Positions 17,640-28,314 of a stretch of 64,000 bases of DNA are shown piece after piece. Below the pieces are notes generated by a model that worked only from the letters and a program-made list of their open reading frames with translations, did no database searches and was not told the DNA's origin. A program made the translations under genes and the position numbers. This DNA comes from Ruminococcus flavefaciens ATCC 19208 (GTDB lineage: Bacteria > Bacillota > Clostridia > Oscillospirales > Ruminococcaceae): NCBI RefSeq assembly GCF_000518765.1, contig NZ_KI912489.1, positions 438,652-502,651 on the forward strand, in the 5' to 3' direction. Within the stretch, counting starts at the first letter, position 1. Every line of letters starts with the position of its first letter.

Positions 17640-18509
17640 TTGGCTATCCTTGAAACACAGGAGCTTACATACACCTACAGCGTCGGTACTCCATTTGAAA
17701 AGACCGCTGTAGACCATGTGAGCCTAAAAATAGAGGAGGGCGAAATGGTGGGCGTAATGGGTCACACAGGCTCGGGAAAATCCACGCTCATACAGCATTT
17801 CAACGGACTTCTCAGACCTACATCGGGAAAGGTGCTTCTCGACGGAAAGGATATATGGGAGGAAAAGGAAAAGATACGCGATGTGCGCTTCAAAGTCGGA
17901 CTTGTATTCCAGTACCCCGAATACCAGATATTCGAGGAGACTGTATATAAGGACATCGCCTTCGGTCCCAAGAATATGGGACTTGACGATGCCGAGATAA
18001 AGCGTCGTGTGTACGAGACCGCCCATGATATCGGTCTGTCTGAGGAGCTTCTTGAACGTTCGCCCTTTGAGCTTTCGGGCGGTCAGAAGCGCCGTGTGGC
18101 AATTGCAGGCGTTATGGCTATGGAGCCGAGAGTGCTCATACTCGACGAGCCCACCGCAGGACTTGACCCTGCGGGCAGAGACAAGATTCTCAGTCATATC
18201 AAAAGCTACCATGAGCGTACAAAGAATACCATACTCATAGTTTCTCACAGCATGGAGGATATAGCTGCCTTTGCCGACAAGATACTTGTAATGAGCAAGG
18301 CTAAGCTCTTCTGCTACGACGAGACAGTGAAGGTATTCGCAAGAGCTGATGAGATAGCGCAGATAGGACTTGATGTTCCCCAGATAACGAAAGTTTTCGG
18401 AGAACTCAGACGCAGGGGACTTGACTTCGGCAAAGAGGTCTACACTGTGGGATATGCCCGCGACCTGCTTCTGAAGCAACTGAAAGAACGGGGGGCAAGC
18501 CGATGCTGA
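17640..18509 (+). CDS. ecfA2: Energy-coupling factor transporter ATPase EcfA2
   Basis: A 289-residue ABC ATPase with Walker A GHTGSGKST, Q-loop FQYPEYQ, signature LSGGQKRR, Walker B VLILDEPTAGLDP, and the H-loop IVSHSM. It forms the heterodimeric motor with EcfA1. The start is a TTG with AAGGAG 7-8 bases upstream. The last 7 bases overlap ecfT, indicating translational coupling. Confidence 0.9.
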   Translation: MAILETQELTYTYSVGTPFEKTAVDHVSLKIEEGEMVGVMGHTGSGKSTLIQHFNGLLRPTSGKVLLDGKDIWEEKEKIRDVRFKVGLVFQYPEYQIFEETVYKDIAFGPKNMGLDDAEIKRRVYETAHDIGLSEELLERSPFELSGGQKRRVAIAGVMAMEPRVLILDEPTAGLDPAGRDKILSHIKSYHERTKNTILIVSHSMEDIAAFADKILVMSKAKLFCYDETVKVFARADEIAQIGLDVPQITKVFGELRRRGLDFGKEVYTVGYARDLLLKQLKERGASRC

Positions 18510-19306
18510 GAGATATAACTATCGGACAATACTTCCCCGGGGACAGTATCATACACAGGCTTGACCCGAGATTCAAGATCGTAATAACACTTCTCTATAT
18601 CATAATGCTGTTTTCCGGCAGCAGCTATATCTGTCTTGCTGTGGGAGCAGTGTTCACATTCGGAGCGATACTTCTTTCGCACATACCCTTGAAGATGTTC
18701 TTCAAGAGCGTGAAACCGCTCATTATATTCCTTGTCATAACGGCTTTTCTGAATCTGTTCCTGATGAGCACGGGAGATGTGCTATGGGAATGGAAATTCC
18801 TGAAAATAACCGATAAGGGACTGGAAACCAGCATATTCATGGTAGTAAGGATAGTTCTTCTCGTTATGGGAAGCTCTCTCCTGACATACACAACATCACC
18901 AATAACCCTGACAGACGCAATAGAGCGGCTTTTATCGCCGCTGAAAAAAATAAAGTTCCCTGTACACGAGCTTGCTATGATGATGTCTATAGCTCTCAGA
19001 TTTATTCCAACATTGATAGAAGAAACAGATAAGATAATGTCGGCTCAGAAAGCAAGAGGCGCAGAGATAGATACAGGAAGCTTTACAAAGAGAGCTAAAA
19101 ACCTCATATCCATACTTGTTCCGCTGTTCATATCCGCATTCAGACGTGCGGACGAACTGGCAACAGCTATGGAGTGCCGCTGTTACCACGGCGGTGAGGG
19201 AAGAACAAGATTGAGACAGCTCAAGTCCGCTCCGAGGGATTATATTGCCCTTGCAGTAACGATATTTTTCCTTGCACTTGTAATAGTGCTTGACAGAATA
19301 TTCTGA
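18503..19306 (+). CDS. ecfT: Energy-coupling factor transmembrane protein EcfT
   Basis: A 267-residue membrane protein that couples the EcfA1A2 motor to interchangeable substrate-binding S proteins. It has about five to six membrane segments and the coupling-helix motifs QKARGAEIDTG and ECRCYHGGEGR, which contact the ATPases. GQYFPGDSIIHRLDPR at the start is typical. Length is normal. It ends the ecfA1-ecfA2-ecfT run, 23 bases before the YfhO gene. Confidence 0.92.
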   Translation: MLRDITIGQYFPGDSIIHRLDPRFKIVITLLYIIMLFSGSSYICLAVGAVFTFGAILLSHIPLKMFFKSVKPLIIFLVITAFLNLFLMSTGDVLWEWKFLKITDKGLETSIFMVVRIVLLVMGSSLLTYTTSPITLTDAIERLLSPLKKIKFPVHELAMMMSIALRFIPTLIEETDKIMSAQKARGAEIDTGSFTKRAKNLISILVPLFISAFRRADELATAMECRCYHGGEGRTRLRQLKSAPRDYIALAVTIFFLALVIVLDRIF

Positions 19307-19329
19307 GCGGAACACGAGAAAGGATAAAG

Positions 19330-22206
19330 ATGGACAAAGAAGAAAGACGAGCCGCAAGGCGCAGAAGGCTTGAGCGGTTCAGAAAAGGCAAATTTTACAG
19401 GATACTGTACGAAAAGGGAGTCCTGTACTTCCTGCTTTCGTTCCTTATCCCGTTTTCCATAATGCTTTACGCATTCGGCGCATACGGAGTTCACCCCTTT
19501 GGCGACAGGCAGATACTTGTCGTTGACCTGTGGCATCAATACTATCCGTTTTTCAGGGTAGTGCGTGAAAAGCTTGTGAATGGTGATTCCTTCCTGTATT
19601 CGTGGGAAAACGGAATGGGTACAAATTTCCTGTCGCTTATTTCGTATTATGCGGCAAGTCCGCTGAACTGGCTGTCGGTATTTTTTGACGACGACCATGT
19701 ACGCGATGCGCTGACATTCATATTATGTGCGAAAATAGGCTTTGCAGGAGCATTTTTCAGCTCGTTCCTGAGGTATACTTTTAAACGCAAAGATTTCTCC
19801 ATATGTATGTTCTCGGTGATGTATGCCCTTTGCAGCTATACACTGGGCTACTACTGGAACGTAATGTGGTTCGATACGGTCGCGCTTTTCCCGCTTGTTA
19901 TGCTGGGAATAGTTGCACTGTGCCGCAGCGGAAAATGGAAAACATACACATTCGCGCTGGCACTTTCGCTCATTGCAAACTATTATATCGGCTATTTTAC
20001 ATGCATTTTCTCGGTATTCATGTTTGCAGCCGCAAGCATTATCGAGTGTAAGGGCATAAAGGACTGGTTTAGAAAGCTGTTCCTGATGATACGTTCATCA
20101 GTGCTTGGCATAGGACTTGGAGGCTTCATGCTGCTGCCTGCATACTACGGCTTGCAGCTTACCTACAGCGTCAACAACAATATGCCGAAGAATATAAGCT
20201 ATTATGAGGACTGGAAAAAGATATTCGCAAATCTCCTGTCCTATAATGCTCCCACAAAGGTGGACGGACTCCCGAATTTTGCCTGCGGAATGCTGGCGGT
20301 ACTGCTTTTTGGAGTGTTCCTGTTCTCCTTCGGCATAAAGATACGCGAAAAGATAGCCGCACTTTCAATGCTCGCCATAATAGTTGTGAGCTGCAATATG
20401 AATCTGCTGAATTACATCTGGCACGGCTTCCATTTCACGAACCAGATACCTTATAGATTTGCGTTCATATTCTGCTTCGTGCTTGCAACAGCCGCATTCA
20501 GGGCGTATGATATCATGCTGAGCAGAGGTATAAAGATATACCAGATAGTGCTCATGGTGGCAGGACCTGCCGCAGTGCTTGTACTGAACAAGCTGTCGAA
20601 GGGTGTTGATTACAAGTTTGAGGGAGCTGTAAAGAGCTCAGCTATAATAACAGGCGCTTTCTGGCTCATATTCATAGCAGCTAAGATATTCCCGTTCAAG
20701 ACAAAGGAAAAACGCAATCTGCTCATGACACTTGCCCTTTCAGCGGCAGTATTCAGCGAGTTCGTAAGCAATGCGCAAATGGGCGTAAGTACCGTAGATA
20801 CCACGGGATACACTGATTATCCTACGAATAAAACGGAAGTACGCCAGCTTCTTGACTATGAGAAGAAAAATGACAAGAGTAAATTCTACCGCACGGAGAT
20901 GTCGTATACATATACCCTCAATGACAGCGCACTCTACGGATACCGTGGATTGTCGCAGTTCTCATCGGCAGCGAACGTTTCCGTTACGGTACTGTGCAAG
21001 CGTCTTGGACTTTATGCTTCCGAGGCAGGAAACAGATTTTACTACAGGACATCTACTCCCATTGTGAATTCACTTCTGGGAATAAAATACATCATAAAGA
21101 AGAACGGTGAGCTGAATACTGAGGAGTGGGCATTGGAACACAAGTCATATGCAGGCAGTGCCAATCTTTATGAGAACAGATATCCGCTTTCACTGGGCTT
21201 TATGGTCAGCGAGGATATCCTCAATATGGAGGATAACGGCGGAGCAAATCCCTTTGAGTATCAGAACGATCTTATAAAACATATTACCGGTATTGACGAT
21301 AAGTTTTTCGTGCCTCAGCCTGTTGCGCTTGTAGAGTATGACGGTCTTGATGTGACAAAGAACGGCTTCGGAAACTATACCTTCCGAAACAACACAGACG
21401 ATCCTACAGGAAGTGCCACATACAGCTATGACTGTATCGACGGCAGCCATCTCTATGGCTACGCAAACGGCACAGGCGGTACTTGTGACTCTCTTGAGAT
21501 AAAGTGTGATGATGAACTTATAGACAGCGGAAAGCTCATAGAGAGCTATCCCATAGTTTTCCCTATGGGAAACGGTCAGGAGGGAAGCACCTCAACAATA
21601 AGGATAACTTCTTCGGAAAAGCATAAATCAGGCAATTTCAAGCTTATGGTATATGCTTTGAGTGAGGATGCATTCAAGAATGCCTACAGTGCTCTTGCAG
21701 ATGAGCAGCTTGAGATAAAGGAATTCAGCGATACTAAGATACGCGGAAGGATAAATGCGGCAGAGGACGGAGTAATGTTCCTGTCGATCCCCTATGAAAA
21801 GGGCTGGAGCGTATATATAGACGGTGAAAAAGCCGAGACATACAAGCTGCTTCAGGCAATGACAGGAGTAAAGGTAGGCAGTGGCAGCCATGATATCGTT
21901 ATCAAGTATACGCCCGAGGGCTTTGTACTTGGTGTAACGGCAACAGTAGTCAGTCTCGGACTGATACTGCTTATAATGGTATGCGAAAGACAGCGCAGAA
22001 TACGCAGACGCAGAAATGCTATGAATTCGTTCAATATGCCGAATTCGGGCAATGAAATGATACCTTCGCCTTATAACAATAAGGCTGAGATATACGATCA
22101 GGTCAGCGAAGCTCTCAGATCTGAGGATTTCGGCAGGGTCGAGGATACGGAAGTAATTCTCTACGACGGCAGCGATCCTGCAAAAAAGGAGGCGGACGAT
22201 GCGTAA
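19330..22206 (+). CDS. YfhO family membrane protein
   Basis: A 958-residue protein with about 12 membrane segments in the first 480 residues, a large extracytoplasmic part (about 490-850), and a final membrane helix near 865-885 followed by a charged cytoplasmic tail. The FGDRQILVVDLWHQYYPF segment after the first helix and the SIPYEKGWSVYIDGE segment near the end are hallmarks of YfhO proteins, GT-C-like membrane proteins linked to glycosylation of teichoic or other surface polymers. The ATG follows AAAGGAT. The 3' end overlaps truA by 8 bases. Confidence 0.85.
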   Translation: MDKEERRAARRRRLERFRKGKFYRILYEKGVLYFLLSFLIPFSIMLYAFGAYGVHPFGDRQILVVDLWHQYYPFFRVVREKLVNGDSFLYSWENGMGTNFLSLISYYAASPLNWLSVFFDDDHVRDALTFILCAKIGFAGAFFSSFLRYTFKRKDFSICMFSVMYALCSYTLGYYWNVMWFDTVALFPLVMLGIVALCRSGKWKTYTFALALSLIANYYIGYFTCIFSVFMFAAASIIECKGIKDWFRKLFLMIRSSVLGIGLGGFMLLPAYYGLQLTYSVNNNMPKNISYYEDWKKIFANLLSYNAPTKVDGLPNFACGMLAVLLFGVFLFSFGIKIREKIAALSMLAIIVVSCNMNLLNYIWHGFHFTNQIPYRFAFIFCFVLATAAFRAYDIMLSRGIKIYQIVLMVAGPAAVLVLNKLSKGVDYKFEGAVKSSAIITGAFWLIFIAAKIFPFKTKEKRNLLMTLALSAAVFSEFVSNAQMGVSTVDTTGYTDYPTNKTEVRQLLDYEKKNDKSKFYRTEMSYTYTLNDSALYGYRGLSQFSSAANVSVTVLCKRLGLYASEAGNRFYYRTSTPIVNSLLGIKYIIKKNGELNTEEWALEHKSYAGSANLYENRYPLSLGFMVSEDILNMEDNGGANPFEYQNDLIKHITGIDDKFFVPQPVALVEYDGLDVTKNGFGNYTFRNNTDDPTGSATYSYDCIDGSHLYGYANGTGGTCDSLEIKCDDELIDSGKLIESYPIVFPMGNGQEGSTSTIRITSSEKHKSGNFKLMVYALSEDAFKNAYSALADEQLEIKEFSDTKIRGRINAAEDGVMFLSIPYEKGWSVYIDGEKAETYKLLQAMTGVKVGSGSHDIVIKYTPEGFVLGVTATVVSLGLILLIMVCERQRRIRRRRNAMNSFNMPNSGNEMIPSPYNNKAEIYDQVSEALRSEDFGRVEDTEVILYDGSDPAKKEADDA

Positions 22207-22960
22207 TCTAAAAGTTACAATTGCTTACCGAGGGACAAAGTATCACGGCTTTCAGCGGCAGAGCAACGCCATAACGGTTCAGGAGGTACTTGAGAGCAAG
22301 CTTTCAAAGGTACTGAACGAGCCCGTGACGGTAACAGGCTGTTCGCGGACCGATACGGGAGTCCACGCAAATATGTTCTGCTTCAATGTAAAGACAAACA
22401 GTAAAATAAACTGTCTTGGCTTTTGCAGGGGAGTAAACGGCGAGCTCCCCGATGATATTTCCATATTGAGCTGTGAAGACGCTGCGGAGGACTTTCATGC
22501 AAGATTTGACTGCAAGGGCAAGGAATACATATATAAAATGCATTGCAGCGAATCAAAAAATCCCTTTGCGGCTGATCTCATGCTTCATTACAGAAGAAAA
22601 TTTGATATTGAAGCTGCTCGTAAAGCTGCAAAGTATTTCGTAGGAACTCACGATTTTTCGTCATTTTGTGCTGACTGCACAAATGTTTCAACCACAGTAA
22701 GGACAATTTATTCCTTCAAAATAGAAAATAGTGGTGATTCTGTGATAATGCTTGTAAAAGGCAACGGTTTTTTGTATAATATGATTAGGATAATGGCAGG
22801 GACTCTGATAGATGTCAGCGAAAAGCGGATATCTCCCGATGATATCCCTGATATCCTCGCCGCAAAGGACCGCCTGAAGGCAGGAAGAACGGCTATGGCT
22901 CACGGACTGTATCTGAACCGTGTGTTCTACAGCGAAGAGGAGCTGCTGAAAGAGACATGA
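22199..22960 (+). CDS. truA: tRNA pseudouridine synthase A
   Basis: A 253-residue enzyme that makes pseudouridine at positions 38-40 of tRNA anticodon stems. The catalytic motif SRTDTGVHA holds Asp52, and FSSFCA, FLYNMIRIMAGTL and the GRTAMAHGLYL C-terminal motif are intact. GGAGGCGG lies before the ATG inside the YfhO gene, so the two are translationally coupled. Confidence 0.93.
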   Translation: MRNLKVTIAYRGTKYHGFQRQSNAITVQEVLESKLSKVLNEPVTVTGCSRTDTGVHANMFCFNVKTNSKINCLGFCRGVNGELPDDISILSCEDAAEDFHARFDCKGKEYIYKMHCSESKNPFAADLMLHYRRKFDIEAARKAAKYFVGTHDFSSFCADCTNVSTTVRTIYSFKIENSGDSVIMLVKGNGFLYNMIRIMAGTLIDVSEKRISPDDIPDILAAKDRLKAGRTAMAHGLYLNRVFYSEEELLKET

Positions 22961-22985
22961 GAACAAAGGACAAGGAGGTATCAGC

Positions 22986-24158
22986 GTGCCGAAAATGTAT
23001 GACGCCGATGATATCGTCGATCTGAAAAATCGAAAACGGCGGCGCAAAAGGCTGAAGCGGTTCATTCTGATACTGCTTGCAGCTGCCATCGGAACGGGGC
23101 TTTATTTTACCCGCGATAAGTGGTATAATAAGTTAAGGGGAATAGGAGAGCAGTACAGGACTATCGTTAACTCGGGCAAGCTTGCAGAAGGAAACTTCCC
23201 TATAGAAGTCAGCGGAGGGGCTGATTATCAGCTGGGACTTACTGACAGCAAGATGATACTGATAAGCGATACCTATGCGTATTTTTATGATACTGACGGT
23301 GCACTAATGAAAAAGCGTCAGCATACATATACAAATATGGTGCTCCGCGCAGCAGGCGGACGCGCACTGCTTTATGAACAAGGAGGAAATGAGCTCAGTG
23401 TAGAAGATGAAGATGAAGTTTTCTATACTAAATCATTTGCCAAAAGACTTATCCTCTTTGCGAGAATAAGTGAACAGGGCTATACGGCTGTAGTAACTAC
23501 ATCTGATAATTACAGCTGTGAGCTTGAAGTATATGATAAGAGGGGAAAGGGCATATACAAGAGGCAGTGTATCGAAATGGTCAGCGACATAAGCTTTGTA
23601 AACGGAAGCAAGGGCTGTATGCTGAGTTACATCTCGGCTGAAAACGGTCAGCTCGTTACAAAGGTTCAGGAAATAAGCTTTAATGAGAAAAAAGAGCACT
23701 GGACGTCCCCGGGACTCAATATGCTCGGACTTGATATCTACGGCTTTGATAAGGGCGCTTTTGTATACGGCGCAGATGCCTGTGGATACGTTGACAGCAA
23801 CGGTCAGATAAGTTCATACTATTCGTATGACGGCGACCGTGTTGCAGGTGCGAGTGAAAACGGGAATTCAGCAGTTATCGCCAATAATGATGACAGAAGA
23901 AAGTACACACTGGCATTATTCAAAGGCGGAAATACTGAGGCGCTTATAATAGACCTTGATGAACCGTCAATAGACGTTACGATCTACGAGGACCTTGCTT
24001 ATGTAATGTGTCAGGGCAAGATAAAAGCCTATGATTTCAACGGCGGGCTTCGTTCTATTGCAGACGTAAGCGATTCCTATACAGGTTTTGTAAGAAGCGA
24101 TGATCATATTTTCCTGAAGGGATATAATAAAATAGATCGTATAGACTATGAAAGCTGA
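22986..24158 (+). CDS. DUF5711 family membrane-anchored protein
   Basis: A 390-residue protein with a basic cytoplasmic N-terminus (RKRRRKRLKR), a single membrane helix at about residues 27-43, and a long extracytoplasmic region. That region is made of repeated beta-strands (QLGLTDSKMILISDTYAYFYD, MVSDISFVNGSKGCMLSY, GLDIYGFDKGAFVYG). This looks like a beta-propeller and matches DUF5711. The function is unknown. The start is GTG with AAGGAGGT upstream. It precedes a CvpA-like gene. Confidence 0.65.
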   Translation: MPKMYDADDIVDLKNRKRRRKRLKRFILILLAAAIGTGLYFTRDKWYNKLRGIGEQYRTIVNSGKLAEGNFPIEVSGGADYQLGLTDSKMILISDTYAYFYDTDGALMKKRQHTYTNMVLRAAGGRALLYEQGGNELSVEDEDEVFYTKSFAKRLILFARISEQGYTAVVTTSDNYSCELEVYDKRGKGIYKRQCIEMVSDISFVNGSKGCMLSYISAENGQLVTKVQEISFNEKKEHWTSPGLNMLGLDIYGFDKGAFVYGADACGYVDSNGQISSYYSYDGDRVAGASENGNSAVIANNDDRRKYTLALFKGGNTEALIIDLDEPSIDVTIYEDLAYVMCQGKIKAYDFNGGLRSIADVSDSYTGFVRSDDHIFLKGYNKIDRIDYES

Positions 24159-24224
24159 TCTGTGATACACATCAATTCACGATCCGAAGGGAGGAAGCAC
24201 CGTAGAAGCACACGGTGAAAAAAT

Positions 24225-25121
24225 ATGGGAGCACAATTCTGGTGGTTTTACGATGTTATCGTTGCAGCAGCGATACTCGTATGTATGTTTATTACAATAA
24301 AGAAAGGGATAATGAAGGCGTCGGTCTCATTTGTCGGATTTGCGCTTTCTATAGCGATAGCTTTTTCGCTCAGCTCATCATTGTCGGGTTCGCTTTATTC
24401 AACGGCTGTAAGAAGCAGCAATGTAAAGAAGCTGAATCAGACTCTTGAAAATAATGATTTTTTTGAAGAGCTTTCAAAATATATTGAAAATCTCGGCTAT
24501 AACGTAAATATTGACCGTAATCAGCTGAAGGAAATATGTTTTTCGGGCGAAGATGTTGATGAAAAGCTGTATTCGTATGTAAATAATATCAACGGCAGAA
24601 AAGTTGATGAGGAGAGTTCGTTCGTCAATAAACTGCACGAAGGATATGCTGCTATCATAAATGGTCTTGTATCAAAGCAGCTCAGTCAGTATTCAGCAGA
24701 GTATGCAGCAGAAATGATAAGGACAAATCCATCTTCGTTCTATCCTTTCATGTCGCTTCTCAAGGATCCCGACACAAGTAAGCCGGCTGCGGAATTCATT
24801 GTAGATAATTACCTTGCAAAGCCGTATACCAGTCAGGTAAAGCTTATAGTACTGCTGGTCATGCTGATATTCTTCGTTATAATAACTATCTTTATTGAGA
24901 CTGCCGCAGGCAGAAACAGCCATATGGAGCCGAGTATAATCACACATACCATAAGCGGAATAATAGGCTTGCTGAAGGGCGTTGTAGTTATAGTTATGAT
25001 CGCAGTTATGATAAGGCTTTACGTGGTCATGGGAAGCGATAAGATGCTTTTCTTCAACCATGAGGCAATTGATAAGACATGGGTATTCAAGTATTTCTAT
25101 AATTTTATAAAGGATATATGA
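24225..25121 (+). CDS. CvpA-like membrane protein
   Basis: A 298-residue protein with about four membrane helices: three near residues 7-60 and two near 205-265, with a soluble part between. The N-terminal FYDVIVAAAILVCMFITIKKG followed by SFVGFALSIAIAF is the pattern of the CvpA (colicin V production) family. The strong AGGGAGG at 24187 is too far from the ATG; GGTGA at 24214-24218 lies at a workable distance. Function in this group is unclear, though CvpA homologues are linked to envelope homeostasis. Confidence 0.6.
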   Translation: MGAQFWWFYDVIVAAAILVCMFITIKKGIMKASVSFVGFALSIAIAFSLSSSLSGSLYSTAVRSSNVKKLNQTLENNDFFEELSKYIENLGYNVNIDRNQLKEICFSGEDVDEKLYSYVNNINGRKVDEESSFVNKLHEGYAAIINGLVSKQLSQYSAEYAAEMIRTNPSSFYPFMSLLKDPDTSKPAAEFIVDNYLAKPYTSQVKLIVLLVMLIFFVIITIFIETAAGRNSHMEPSIITHTISGIIGLLKGVVVIVMIAVMIRLYVVMGSDKMLFFNHEAIDKTWVFKYFYNFIKDI

Positions 25122-25161
25122 AAAAGTAATATTACGGCTTCTGCCGCATTGGCATGAAGTT

Positions 25162-25170
25162 TGGTATAAT
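25162..25170 (+). promoter_or_regulatory. Extended -10 promoter for the ClpE-like gene
   Basis: TGG followed by TATAAT (25165-25170) forms an extended -10 element 24 bases before the start codon. No good -35 is present. No CtsR operator (tandem GGTCAAA heptads) is visible. Confidence 0.45.
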
Positions 25171-25193
25171 TAACCGACAGGAGGAACTGCCTG

Positions 25194-27554
25194 ATGATAA
25201 TGTGCAGTAAATGCAAAAAAAGACCTGCTGTGGTGTTTATCACCTCTGTTCAGGGAAACGAAAAGAAAAATGAGGGACTCTGCCTTTCTTGTGCAAGATC
25301 GCAGAATATCCCGCAGATCAAGGAATATATGGATAAACTCGGCATCACTGACGAAGAGCTGGATCAGCTCTCGGATCAGATGATGGGAATGCTGGACGGC
25401 GACAGCTTTGAAATGGGCGGCTCGGGCGTTCTTCCCGACTTTATAACCAATATGTTCGGCGGAAATGATGACGGGGATAAATCGGACGACAATAACGGAA
25501 GCGGATTTGATCCGCGCAGCTTTTTCAGCAGCCGCAGCAGCTCTTCCGATGATAAGTCATCAGACAGCAAAGAGAAAAAAGGGGGACTTTTCGGACGCAA
25601 CAATAAGGAGAAAAAGTCGAAGGAGCCAAAGTTCCTCGGCAGCTACTGCACTAATCTTTCACAGAAGGCAGCTGACGGCAAGCTCGATAATATTATCGGA
25701 AGAGATAACGAGATAGCTCGTGTTATCCAGATACTTTCAAGACGTACCAAGAACAACCCCTGCCTTATCGGTGAGCCCGGTGTCGGAAAGACAGCTATCG
25801 CCGAGGGTATCGCACTTCGTATAAATGACGGAGATGTTCCCTTCAATCTTGTTGATAAAAAGGTGTATCTCCTTGACCTTACCGCACTCGTTGCGGGAAC
25901 TCAGTTCCGCGGACAGTTCGAGAGCCGTGTAAAGGGTCTTGTTGATGAGGTAAAGAAAGAGGGCAATATCATACTCTTCATTGACGAGGTACACAACCTT
26001 GTGGGCGCAGGTGACTCTGAGGGCTCAATGAATGCAGCAAATATCCTCAAGCCTGCTCTTTCAAGAGGAGAGGTACAGGTAATAGGTGCTACAACATTCG
26101 GTGAGTACCGTAAGTATATCGAAAAGGACTCGGCTCTTGAAAGACGTTTCCAGCCTGTTACTGTAAACGAGCCTACTATCGAGGATACAGTAAATGTCCT
26201 TATAGGTATAAAGAAATATTATGAGGAATTCCACAAGGTACACATTTCTGATTACCTTGTAAGATTATGTGCTGTACTCTCAGAGAGATATATCACAGAC
26301 CGTTTCCTGCCCGATAAGGCAATAGACCTCCTTGACGAAAGCTGTGCCTATGCTTGTATCCGTTCACCCGAAATAGGTGAATACGAAAAGCTCAAAAAGG
26401 AAATAAAGGTACTTGAGGATATGGAGAGATCCATTTCCGAGCAGGAAGAAATAGACTATCAGGCACTTGCCGAGGTAAAGGGCAAGCTTATCCATATTCG
26501 TGAGACTGAGACAGAGTTCAGAGAAAAGGCTGAGAACGTAAATGTTGAAGAGTCTGATGTTACCAAGGTCATTGAACGCTGGACAGGAATACCTGCAAAT
26601 AAAATAGCCGAGAATGAGTTTATGAAGATATCCAGACTGGAAAATGCTCTCAAGAGCAGAGTTATCGGTCAGGACGAGGCTGTGGGAGTTCTCACGAGAG
26701 CTATCAAGCGTACAAGAGTTCAGCTCAGCAAACGCCGCAGACCTGCTTCGTTCATATTCGTAGGTCCTACAGGTGTAGGTAAGACAGAGCTTGTAAAATC
26801 ACTGGCTGAGGAGCTTTTTGACTCTCCGGATCCGCTTATCAGACTTGATATGACAGAGTATATGGAAAAGCACTCTGTTGCACGTATGATAGGTTCGCCT
26901 CCCGGTTATGTAGGCTATGAGGAAGCAGGACAGCTCACGGAAAAGGTTCGCCGCAAGCCTTATTCGGTAATACTCTTTGATGAGATCGAAAAGGCTCACC
27001 CCGACGTTATGAATATCCTTATGCAGATACTGGACGAGGGCAAGGTGGACGACGCACAGGGCAGAACTATAAACTTTGCAAATACCATAATCTGCATGAC
27101 TTCAAATGCAGGTTCTACCGATAAGAGCATAGGTGTGGGCTTTAACCGTACCGAAAACGAGATATCAAGAGATAAGGCTATGAAGGGTCTGAGAGATTTC
27201 CTCCGCCCCGAGTTTATCAGCCGTATCGACGAGATCGTCGTATTCAAGGATCTCACTAAGGAAAACTTTGCAGATATAGCTGCACTTATGATAGACGAGA
27301 TGAAAGAACCTCTTGCTGAAAAGAATATCACTGTTGAGTATACAAGAGAAGCTCTTGAGCTTATTGCAGAGAAGTCCTTCGGCAAGCCTTACGGCGCAAG
27401 AGATATCCGTCGTGTTATCCGCGAAGATGTCGAGGATCAGGTGGCACAGATCATACTTGAACGTGCTTCTGAGGTAAGTGTTATCAGCATCTCGGCTGAG
27501 GGTGACAAGATCATCGTCAGCGGCAGGAAGGAGCAGTCCGAAAATGAAGCATAA
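25194..27554 (+). CDS. ClpE-like AAA+ protease ATPase with N-terminal zinc finger
   Basis: This 786-residue double-AAA+ unfoldase feeds the ClpP peptidase. It opens with a McsA/ClpE-type zinc finger (CSKC at 4-7, CLSC at 30-33) in place of a Clp-N domain, followed by a low-complexity Asp/Ser/Gly linker (about 75-145). D1 has Walker A GEPGVGKT and [16 protein letters not shown] middle coiled coil spans about residues 400-440. D2 has Walker A GPTGVGKT, and the VGF triplet near residue 645 fits the ClpP-docking loop. AGGAGGAAC lies upstream. Its end overlaps the next lipoprotein gene by 11 bases. Confidence 0.85.
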   Translation: MIMCSKCKKRPAVVFITSVQGNEKKNEGLCLSCARSQNIPQIKEYMDKLGITDEELDQLSDQMMGMLDGDSFEMGGSGVLPDFITNMFGGNDDGDKSDDNNGSGFDPRSFFSSRSSSSDDKSSDSKEKKGGLFGRNNKEKKSKEPKFLGSYCTNLSQKAADGKLDNIIGRDNEIARVIQILSRRTKNNPCLIGEPGVGKTAIAEGIALRINDGDVPFNLVDKKVYLLDLTALVAGTQFRGQFESRVKGLVDEVKKEGNIILFIDEVHNLVGAGDSEGSMNAANILKPALSRGEVQVIGATTFGEYRKYIEKDSALERRFQPVTVNEPTIEDTVNVLIGIKKYYEEFHKVHISDYLVRLCAVLSERYITDRFLPDKAIDLLDESCAYACIRSPEIGEYEKLKKEIKVLEDMERSISEQEEIDYQALAEVKGKLIHIRETETEFREKAENVNVEESDVTKVIERWTGIPANKIAENEFMKISRLENALKSRVIGQDEAVGVLTRAIKRTRVQLSKRRRPASFIFVGPTGVGKTELVKSLAEELFDSPDPLIRLDMTEYMEKHSVARMIGSPPGYVGYEEAGQLTEKVRRKPYSVILFDEIEKAHPDVMNILMQILDEGKVDDAQGRTINFANTIICMTSNAGSTDKSIGVGFNRTENEISRDKAMKGLRDFLRPEFISRIDEIVVFKDLTKENFADIAALMIDEMKEPLAEKNITVEYTREALELIAEKSFGKPYGARDIRRVIREDVEDQVAQIILERASEVSVISISAEGDKIIVSGRKEQSENEA

Positions 27555-28251
27555 AATAAGCGCAGTCATTATGACTCTCGCTATGGCAGCAGTCTGTATG
27601 ACAGGCTGTCTGGACTCTGATAAAAAGGGCAGTACAGACCAGAACGACCAGAACACAGCAGCTGCTACAGAAGCTGCCGAGCCTGTTACAGATGAGAACG
27701 GCGAAGAGATGTCAGAGAGCATGGAGCTTATGCGCATAAAGTTCAAGGATGTCCCTGAAATAGAAAGCGGTCCGCTTATAAAAATGAGCAATACCGAGGC
27801 AAAGCCGGGAGAGATCGCAAAAGTGACTGTATCTGTCACAGGCGCTGATAAGAAGTGGAGTATGTGCGGTATACATATCACATATCCCGATGTTTTAGAG
27901 TGCCAGTTAGATGATGAGGAAGAGCTTATCGCGGAGTATGAGCTGGGAAAGGCTACAGAGCATAATTCCGGATTTGTAGCTATGGACTGGCAGAGAAATC
28001 TTGATCCCGAGCTTACGAGAGAGCATAAGCGCTCAGTATTCTTTACTACAATGTTTCAGGATAATAACGGTAAGGACGGAGATATAGCTACGTTCTTCTT
28101 CAAGGTACCAAACGACGCACAGCCGGGTACGGTTTATGAACTTGGATATTATTACATGGATTCGGATATGTTCCGTGACCTTGACGCTAATATGTCATTT
28201 GAGAAATATGCCTTTGAACACCTCGAGGGCGGCAGTATAACTGTAAGATGA
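27544..28251 (+). CDS. Lipoprotein with a cohesin-like domain
   Basis: A 235-residue protein with a lipobox (MTGC, Cys22), an Ala/Glu/Thr-rich spacer, and one domain from about residue 70 to the end. That domain opens NTEAKPGEIAKVTVSV, contains GIHITYPDVLECQ, TFFFKVPNDAQPGTVYEL, and closes with EGGSITVR. This order (PGE-V, YDxxVLE, FxVxxDAxxGxY, GSITV) is that of cohesin modules, which bind dockerins. The assignment is by pattern only. If right, the protein would tether dockerin enzymes to the membrane. The start at 27544 is supported by AAGGAGCAG and overlaps the ClpE-like gene. Confidence 0.6.
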   Translation: MKHKISAVIMTLAMAAVCMTGCLDSDKKGSTDQNDQNTAAATEAAEPVTDENGEEMSESMELMRIKFKDVPEIESGPLIKMSNTEAKPGEIAKVTVSVTGADKKWSMCGIHITYPDVLECQLDDEEELIAEYELGKATEHNSGFVAMDWQRNLDPELTREHKRSVFFTTMFQDNNGKDGDIATFFFKVPNDAQPGTVYELGYYYMDSDMFRDLDANMSFEKYAFEHLEGGSITVR

Positions 28252-28314
28252 TTTTTGGAGCTGCGGCGCATAAGTGCGGCAGCTCCATATATTTCATACA
28301 GAAAGGAAATAGCA

